The notes beneath the pieces are model-generated. The model did no database searches, was not told the origin of the DNA, and saw nothing but the letters and a program-made list of their open reading frames with translations. 7,488 nt of DNA, taken from assembly GCA_030691225.1 (NCBI GenBank), contig JAUYES010000457.1:1-7488 (forward strand). The letters run 5' to 3'. Source of the DNA: Holophaga sp. (GTDB lineage Bacteria > Acidobacteriota > Holophagae > Holophagales > Holophagaceae). The translations under genes were made by a program, and so were the position numbers. Positions 1 through 4,597 of this stretch are shown here, one piece after another. Numbering within the stretch: position 1 is the stretch's first letter; the number at the start of each line of letters is the position of its first letter.

Positions 1-163
1 TGGTGCTAACGGCATTGGAACCCACCCCATCCGCAATTTCCTTCAGCGTTGGACTACGCGCCTCCTCTTGCAGGAAGGTGCGGATGAAATTCAAAACCGC
101 GAGTTGTCGTTTGGTAAGATTCGAGGATTTCATGCATCCAAAGGTAGGAGATGGCCGAGACAT
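1..163 (-). CDS. lexA: LexA-family repressor, N-terminal fragment (3' end lies beyond the left edge)
   Basis: Fifty-four codons are visible before the gene leaves the window. After a short N-terminal extension the protein reads LTKRQLAVLNFIRTF, then SPTLKEIADGVGSNAVST. This matches the LexA N-terminal winged-helix domain: the LTxRQ opening, a first helix with I/F-I-R, and the PTxxEIA start of the helix-turn-helix. LexA represses SOS genes and is inactivated by RecA-stimulated self-cleavage, but the Ser/Lys protease half is outside the window, so a LexA-like regulator without it cannot be excluded. The ATG ending at 163 has an AAAAGGA Shine-Dalgarno site 6 nt upstream. A second in-frame ATG ending at 133 (MKSSNLTKRQ) lines up better with usual LexA starts but lacks a clear ribosome site. 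The gene is divergent from korA. Confidence 0.8.
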   Translation of the reverse strand, partial: MSRPSPTFGCMKSSNLTKRQLAVLNFIRTFLQEEARSPTLKEIADGVGSNAVST

Positions 164-318
164 GGTCAATCCTTTTTTTTCGCTTTTTTTGTGTATCATC
201 GCCAAATTTTCTCGATATCCATCAAATCTTTACCGAATTAGTATACTTTATCCCTAAGTCACTCGGCCTCGTCCGATGCCGAACCAAACCACGATTACTC
301 TAATCCGAAAGGAAAATC
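164..318. promoter_or_regulatory. lexA/korA divergent intergenic region
   Basis: This 155-bp AT-rich spacer must hold the promoters of both divergent genes. An 8-bp perfect palindrome AGTATACT lies at 240-247. Its TATACT (242-247) resembles a -10 hexamer, and because the core is symmetrical it could serve either strand. No convincing -35 was found at 16-18 bp on either side. The lexA leader on the minus strand carries two A-tracts (A7 at 184-190 and A8 at 173-180) that merge into the AAAAGGA ribosome site. On the plus strand AAAGGA at 308-313 is spaced 5 nt from the korA ATG. No CTGT-N8-ACAG or GAAC-N4-GTTC type LexA box was recognised. The exact promoter assignments are inference. Confidence 0.4.
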
Positions 319-2142
319 ATGTCTTTCGCCCCCAAGGCTCCAACCTCGACAGAAAACGCGAAAACACTGATCAATGACTTTTCGGTCGAAATCGCCACGG
401 TCAATGGCTCCGGTAGTCAAACGGCAAACAATGTCTTGATGCGCTCCATTTTTCAAATGGGCGTACCGGTGAGCGGCAAGAATCTTTTCCCTTCCAACAT
501 CGCAGGGCTTCCCACCTGGTTTCAGATTCGCGCAAATCACCGCGGCTACGGAGCCCGGAAACACGATGTCGATCTGATGATCTGCATGAACGCCGAAACC
601 GCGCGCGAAGATGTGGCCAAGCTGAAACCAAGTGCCATCTGCATCTACGACGAGCCTTTAAAACTCAGCGAACTCCGAAATGATCTAGGCTTTTTCCCCG
701 TGCCGTTTCAGCAGCTTGTTGCGGCTTCTTGTCCCGAACCCAAACTCCAGAAACTCGTGAAGAACATGATCTATGTGGGCGTGGCCGCCCGCATGCTCGG
801 CATCGATATGGACGAGGTTCGAAAGGCCATCTCTCGTCAACTCAAAGGCAAAGAAAAAGCCATCGAACTCAATGGTGGTGCGGCACAGGCCGGTTTTGAT
901 TGGGCCGACCAAAATATTCCCGATCAGGATCGACTTCGCATCATTCGCGATAACAAGACCGAAGGTCAGCTCATCATCGATGGCAACTCGGCCTGTGCGC
1001 TTGGCGCCATGTTCGCAGGTGTCACCGTAGTGGCTTGGTATCCCATCACGCCCAGTTCCAGCCTGGTGGAAACACTTGCAGAATACGCCAAGGAATACCG
1101 CGTCGATCCAACCACCGGCAAAAGCACCATCGCCATCGTTCAAATGGAAGATGAGCTCGCCAGTGCTGGAGCCATTATTGGCGCTGGCTGGGCCGGTGCG
1201 CGCTCCATGACCACGACCTCGGGCCCCGGCATTTCGCTCATGTCTGAATTCATCGGCCTGGCCTACTTTGCAGAGTGCCCCGCTGTGTTTGTCGATGTTA
1301 CCCGCATGGGGCCTTCTACCGGGCTTCCCACACGCACGAGTCAAGGGGATGTGGAAATCTGCGCCAAATGCAGCCATGGCGATACCTACCACATCTGCCT
1401 TTATCCTGGAAACATGGAGGAATGTTTCGAATTCACCTACCAGGCCTTCGATCTTGCTGAGCGCTATCAGACACCGGTTTTCGTTGTCACCGATCTCGAT
1501 CTCGGCATGCAGAACTGGGCCACCAAGCCCTTCACTTTTCCCGAAGGAAAGTTCGATCGTGGCAAGGTGCTCAACGAACAGCAACTCCAGGAAGTCCAGG
1601 ACTGGGGCCGCTACAAGGATGTGGATGGTGATGGCATCTGCTACCGAACCTTGGCTGGAACACCCGGCGGCAAGGGCGCCTACTTCACGCGCGGCACCGG
1701 CCACAACGTTAATGCGCTCTATTCCGAAAAGCCCGAGGATTGGAAGTCCAACATCGATCGCCTTCGGCGGAAATTCGATACCGCTCGTACCTCGGTGCCA
1801 CCGCCGATTCTTCGCAGCACCGGTTCGAGTCGCGGTGTCTTGGCCTTTGGCTCGAGCGATTCAGCCGTGATCGAAGCCCTCGATATTCTCGAAGAAAGTC
1901 ACAGTAAAAAAGTTGATTACCTGCGCGTTCGCGCCCTGCCCTTTACCCAGGAAGTGGAATCCTTCCTGGAGCGTATGGACGTTGTCTACGTCGTTGACCA
2001 GAATCGCGACGGCCAAATGGCCAACTTGCTGCGCGAATTTTTCCCCGAGCCTTCCGGAAAAATCCGAAAAGTGCTGCACTACGACAGCACTGCCATCAAC
2101 GCCCAGACCCTCGTCGATCAAATCAACGAATTCGAGAAGTGA
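319..2142 (+). CDS. korA: 2-oxoacid:ferredoxin oxidoreductase, fused gamma-alpha subunit (probably 2-oxoglutarate)
   Basis: With KorB this subunit forms a cytoplasmic enzyme that oxidatively decarboxylates a 2-oxoacid, most likely 2-oxoglutarate, to the acyl-CoA while reducing ferredoxin. It can work in reverse in a reductive TCA cycle. The 607-residue length fits the fused gamma-alpha type. Residues ~22-190 are the gamma domain (VNGSGSQTANNVL, then PSNIAGLPTWFQIRANHRGYGAR). The alpha pyrimidine-binding domain begins near residue 218 and carries the hallmark YPITPSSS at 241-248, MEDE at 276-279, TTSGPG at 299-304 and MGPSTGLPTRTSQGD at 330-344. A C-terminal alpha domain starts near VLAFGSSDSAVIEAL. 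There is no ferredoxin-like CxxCxxC domain, so electrons leave through KorB. The start has a good AAAGGA site 5 nt upstream. The stop overlaps or nearly touches korB, indicating one operon. Substrate choice between 2-oxoglutarate and another 2-oxoacid is inferred from the family. Confidence 0.9.
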   Translation: MSFAPKAPTSTENAKTLINDFSVEIATVNGSGSQTANNVLMRSIFQMGVPVSGKNLFPSNIAGLPTWFQIRANHRGYGARKHDVDLMICMNAETAREDVAKLKPSAICIYDEPLKLSELRNDLGFFPVPFQQLVAASCPEPKLQKLVKNMIYVGVAARMLGIDMDEVRKAISRQLKGKEKAIELNGGAAQAGFDWADQNIPDQDRLRIIRDNKTEGQLIIDGNSACALGAMFAGVTVVAWYPITPSSSLVETLAEYAKEYRVDPTTGKSTIAIVQMEDELASAGAIIGAGWAGARSMTTTSGPGISLMSEFIGLAYFAECPAVFVDVTRMGPSTGLPTRTSQGDVEICAKCSHGDTYHICLYPGNMEECFEFTYQAFDLAERYQTPVFVVTDLDLGMQNWATKPFTFPEGKFDRGKVLNEQQLQEVQDWGRYKDVDGDGICYRTLAGTPGGKGAYFTRGTGHNVNALYSEKPEDWKSNIDRLRRKFDTARTSVPPPILRSTGSSRGVLAFGSSDSAVIEALDILEESHSKKVDYLRVRALPFTQEVESFLERMDVVYVVDQNRDGQMANLLREFFPEPSGKIRKVLHYDSTAINAQTLVDQINEFEK

Positions 2143-2150
2143 GCGCTGCC

Positions 2151-3185
2151 ATGACCACGACCCCCACCATTCCAACCAACAAACTCGGCCTGACCAAGCA
2201 GGATTACGTGGGCGCAAAATCCACGCTATGCCCCGGCTGCGGCCACGATGCCATCACCGCCCAGATCATTCAATCCGCCTGGGAAATGAACATCAAGCCC
2301 CACATGGTCGCCAAACTTTCGGGCATCGGCTGCTCCAGCAAAACACCCACCTATTTCCTGAATCAAGCCTGGGGCTTCAACTCCGTGCATGGTCGCGCCG
2401 CCGCTGTCTGCACCGGCGTCACCCTCGCCAATCGCGAGTTGACCAACGTTATCGCCAGCGGCGATGGCGACTCGATGTCCATCGGCATGGGGCAATTCGT
2501 TCACATGATTCGGCGCAATGTTCCCGTGGTTTACATCCTTGAAGACAACGGCGTCTACGGGTTGACCAAAGGGCAATTTTCAGCCACCGCCGATATCGGC
2601 TCTGTGCTGAAAAAGGGCGATGTGAATGAACTGCCTCCCATCGATCCCTGCACCTTGGCCATGGAAATGGGCTGCGGCTTCGTGGCCCGCAGCTATAGCG
2701 GCAACCCCAAACAGCTCAATACCATCCTCAAGGCCGCCTTTGCCCATCGCGGCACGGCCCTGATCGATGTCATCAGCCCCTGCGTCACCTTCAACAACCA
2801 CGAAGGCAGTACCCGCTCCTACAAGGCCACCAAGGACAAGGAAATTCCCCTTCAGGAATTAGGCTTCGTGGCTTACCACGAGCAGGAATCCGTGGAAATC
2901 CCAGCCGGAGAAGCCCGCGAAGTGGCCTTCCCGGATGGCAGTCGTTTGACCATCCGCGCGCTGCGCAAAAATTACGATCCCACCGATCGCTTTGGCGCCA
3001 TGAAGGATATTCACGAGGCTCACTCCGCAGGCGAATTCCTTACCGGGATCATTTACATTCAGCCGGATCGACCCACCCTGCATGACTACGTGCATATGGT
3101 GGACGCACCCCTGGCGCAACTTCCACAAAGCACCGTCAAGCCCAATGCCGAGGCCCTGCGCGCCTGCATGGAAGAACTGATGTAA
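2151..3185 (+). CDS. korB: 2-oxoacid:ferredoxin oxidoreductase, beta subunit (TPP and [4Fe-4S] binding)
   Basis: This is the catalytic partner of KorA. It binds thiamine pyrophosphate and the iron-sulfur cluster that passes electrons to ferredoxin. From the ATG at 2151 it has 344 residues. The four expected cluster cysteines are all visible: C27 and C30 in CPGCG, C61 in GIGCSSKTP and C211 in SPCVTFNNHEGS. The TPP/Mg signature is GDGDSMSIG (104-112), followed by EDNGVYGLTKGQ (131-142). Length and motif order are normal for the family. A GTG at 2139 overlapping the korA TGA (GTGA) would add four residues, MSAA. The ATG is preferred because AGTGAG lies about 7 nt upstream of it, but the evidence is thin. 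Either way the two genes are translationally close and should be co-expressed. No separate terminator is visible downstream, where a minus-strand gene begins after 6 bp. Confidence 0.9.
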   Translation: MTTTPTIPTNKLGLTKQDYVGAKSTLCPGCGHDAITAQIIQSAWEMNIKPHMVAKLSGIGCSSKTPTYFLNQAWGFNSVHGRAAAVCTGVTLANRELTNVIASGDGDSMSIGMGQFVHMIRRNVPVVYILEDNGVYGLTKGQFSATADIGSVLKKGDVNELPPIDPCTLAMEMGCGFVARSYSGNPKQLNTILKAAFAHRGTALIDVISPCVTFNNHEGSTRSYKATKDKEIPLQELGFVAYHEQESVEIPAGEAREVAFPDGSRLTIRALRKNYDPTDRFGAMKDIHEAHSAGEFLTGIIYIQPDRPTLHDYVHMVDAPLAQLPQSTVKPNAEALRACMEELM

Positions 3186-3191
3186 TTCGCG

Positions 3192-3725
3192 TCAGCGTTT
3201 TGTCGGATACAAGAATTTGGGTCGGGAATCCGCAACCGCCGACACGTTGACGCCTGAAGACGTTCTCATTTCCTGCTGAACCCAGTAGGGAATGAGACCG
3301 TTGTACCAAACAGAAGGAATGGTCGGCGGTTGGAAGTTGGCCCCGTGCATAGCCATGAATTCCGAAAGCATCTGGCTGGTTATCGAACTTGCCTCACCGA
3401 TTCGAAACGAGTGCACCATCACCGGCGCAAAGGCCAAATTAAGCTCTCGGACACGGTCTTGATGCATGCTGAAAAGGCTATCCACCACCTCCACCGTAGC
3501 CCCCGGTATTCCCCGCCCACGCCTTCGATTGGAATGCGTCAACGCCGGTTTTTCCGAAACCCACCCCCGCCAATCGGCTGATCCCAATTCCGTGCGAGGC
3601 AAGAGTAACGACCAGCCCCCGTCAAACACCTGCGACAGCAACCGCGGTTGTCCAGGATCCACAGCCCCCTGGGCAAACCCAGCGGCAGTGGTAAAAATCA
3701 GAGCAAAAATCGACCGCGTTTTCAT
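3192..3725 (-). CDS. Predicted secreted protein, unknown function (177 aa)
   Basis: I do not recognise the family. The N-terminus MKTRSIFALIFTTAAGFAQGA is a typical Sec signal peptide: a KTR basic start, a hydrophobic stretch and small residues before a likely cut near residues 18-21. The mature part of about 155 residues has no cysteines, no further membrane segment and no catalytic motif I can name. It is moderately rich in aromatic and Ser/Pro residues, with WYNGLIPYWVQQEM near the C-terminus. The ATG at 3725 has only a weak, poorly spaced G-rich upstream sequence (AGGG about 1 nt from the ATG), so translation may be low. The gene converges on korB with a 6-bp gap between stops and is followed upstream by the divergent tRNA gene. 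A coherent reading frame with a signal peptide on the same strand as the other exported genes supports it being real. Confidence 0.65.
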   Translation of the reverse strand: MKTRSIFALIFTTAAGFAQGAVDPGQPRLLSQVFDGGWSLLLPRTELGSADWRGWVSEKPALTHSNRRRGRGIPGATVEVVDSLFSMHQDRVRELNLAFAPVMVHSFRIGEASSITSQMLSEFMAMHGANFQPPTIPSVWYNGLIPYWVQQEMRTSSGVNVSAVADSRPKFLYPTKR

Positions 3726-3789
3726 GCCCTAAGCATCGGCCCCAAGCCCCACAAAAACAAGGGCCCACCCGCAGAACACTCCCTTAAAG

Positions 3790-3817
3790 TTGACGCTGAG
3801 CCGAGCCCGGCTAGACT
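3790..3817 (+). promoter_or_regulatory. Promoter of the tRNA-Ala gene
   Basis: TTGACG (-35, 3790-3795) and TAGACT (-10, 3812-3817) are separated by 16 bp and resemble sigma-70 consensus. Transcription would start near 3824, about 6 nt before the tRNA 5' end, a short leader for RNase P to remove. Position and strand fit the tRNA gene and no other gene. Confidence 0.65.
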
Positions 3818-3829
3818 GGTAATTCCCAT

Positions 3830-3905
3830 GGGGCTGTAGCTCAGCTGGGAGAGCGCTGCAATCGCACTGCAGAGGTCGTCAGTTCGATCCTGATCAGCTC
3901 CACCA
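3830..3905 (+). tRNA. tRNA-Ala, anticodon CGC
   Basis: The full cloverleaf can be folded by eye in 76 nt. The acceptor stem 3830-3836 pairs with 3895-3901 and includes the G3-U70 wobble that identifies alanine tRNA. The D arm is GCTC/GAGC (3839-3854). The anticodon stem is CTGCA/TGCAG with loop ATCGCAC, giving anticodon CGC at 3863-3865, which reads GCG. The variable loop is AGGTC, and the T arm GTCAG/CTGAT encloses TTCGATC. Discriminator A and an encoded CCA end at 3905. It is a single isolated tRNA with its own promoter and terminator. Confidence 0.97.
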
Positions 3906-3940
3906 AAACCCCTTAGAGAAATCTAGGGGGTTTGTTTTTT
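3906..3940 (+). terminator. Rho-independent terminator of the tRNA gene, overlapping the 3' end of the convergent gene
   Basis: A 12-bp stem (3906-3917 with 3922-3933, one G-U pair) closes on a GAAA tetraloop and is followed by a T-rich run to 3940. It starts directly after the tRNA CCA. The stop codon of the convergent minus-strand gene (3923-3925) lies in the right arm, so the hairpin also ends that transcript's coding part. In that direction the run after the stem is only TTTTGG, so termination there would be weaker. Confidence 0.88.
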
Positions 3941-4510
3941 AACGATAGGCACCAACCTGCTGAGCTTCAGCGCCGCGAGCGATTCCTGAACGCTCAAATC
4001 GTTTTTTTGATCACTGAAGATCGTGAAGCTAATGACCAGCGACCCAAGACCCATCACTCCGTGGGTGATTACCGGGTAATCTCCCGGAACTGGGCCAGAA
4101 GCCGGTCGCGTGTAGGTTTTATCGGTCGCGGAGAAATGAAAACCGGTGCCATCGCTACCCTTGAACTTGGTTAGCGGGAAATCTATTTCGACCGATGATT
4201 CCACGATGGCGACATTCCCTTTCATGGTCCAGTCGCGGAGTTTGTCCTCCGAAAGGGTCGTGGAAATGCCCTTGGGATCCCATAGAACGGTGATCTCCAA
4301 CTCCCCCCGGGGGTGGCTGGCGCGCTCCAAATGGATGGTGGGAGGCTGATTCGCAGGTGCATCGCGCTTGAGAACTTTCCATGGCGGCGATAGGGCGATG
4401 CGGAAATGGCCCTTACCTGGAACGGGCAGATCCGCAGAACGGCAAACTGAGGTAGGAAGTGCGATTGCGCAGACTAGGAGGAAGGTGCGCAAGGTAGAGG
4501 CGAAATGCAT
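3923..4510 (-). CDS. Predicted secreted protein, unknown function (195 aa)
   Basis: I do not recognise the family. MHFASTLRTFLLVCAIALPTSV looks like a Sec signal peptide, with a likely cut near residues 23-26. The C23 context (TSVC) does not match a lipobox, so a lipoprotein is unlikely. The mature part begins LPVPGKGHFRIALSPPWKV and alternates short hydrophobic stretches with polar turns, suggesting a beta-rich soluble domain. Near the C-terminus, LGSLVISFTIFS followed by VQESLAALKLSRL resembles the ending seen in many small secreted domains that pack a strand against a helix. This is only an impression. The ATG at 4510 has a strong AGGAG site (4516-4520) 5 nt upstream. It lies 87 bp downstream of the phospholipase-like gene on the same strand and could be co-transcribed. 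Its stop lies inside the tRNA terminator hairpin. Confidence 0.75.
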   Translation of the reverse strand: MHFASTLRTFLLVCAIALPTSVCRSADLPVPGKGHFRIALSPPWKVLKRDAPANQPPTIHLERASHPRGELEITVLWDPKGISTTLSEDKLRDWTMKGNVAIVESSVEIDFPLTKFKGSDGTGFHFSATDKTYTRPASGPVPGDYPVITHGVMGLGSLVISFTIFSDQKNDLSVQESLAALKLSRLVPIVKKQTP

Positions 4511-4597
4511 TTGAACTCCTAGGGGTTCTTCGATATCAGGGAAGCCCCCTCGCTTCGTTGCAAAGGAAGGGGTTTCTCGATTTGCAAATTTCCATAA
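4511..4597. other. Intergenic spacer between the two exported-protein genes
   Basis: It holds a perfect 10-bp palindrome ATTTGCAAAT (4580-4589) just after the stop of the large gene. An imperfect hairpin pairs AAGCCCC (4542-4548) with GGGGTTT (4569-4575) but has no T-run in the minus direction, so it is not a convincing terminator. The AGGAG site for the downstream gene is at 4516-4520. No clear promoter was seen, which allows read-through from the upstream gene. Confidence 0.35.

Noticed and set aside
3..257. A plus-strand open frame of 84 codons at the left edge
   Set aside because: It is antisense to the LexA DNA-binding domain and then crosses the AT-rich spacer. It has no ribosome site and no protein-like pattern.
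685..1704. A 339-codon open frame antisense to korA
   Set aside because: It lies wholly within the strongly supported korA gene. Its translation has no recognisable motif and reflects korA codon bias on the opposite strand.
1268..1870. A 200-codon plus-strand frame inside korA
   Set aside because: It is a shifted-frame shadow of korA, rich in Ser/Pro/Arg, with no motif.
3648..3839. A 63-codon plus-strand frame running into the tRNA gene
   Set aside because: It overlaps the signal-peptide region of the minus-strand gene, the tRNA promoter and the tRNA itself, and it has no ribosome site.
4542..4575. AAGCCCC...GGGGTTT hairpin as a terminator for the large gene
   Set aside because: The inner stem has several mismatches and no T-run follows on the minus strand.
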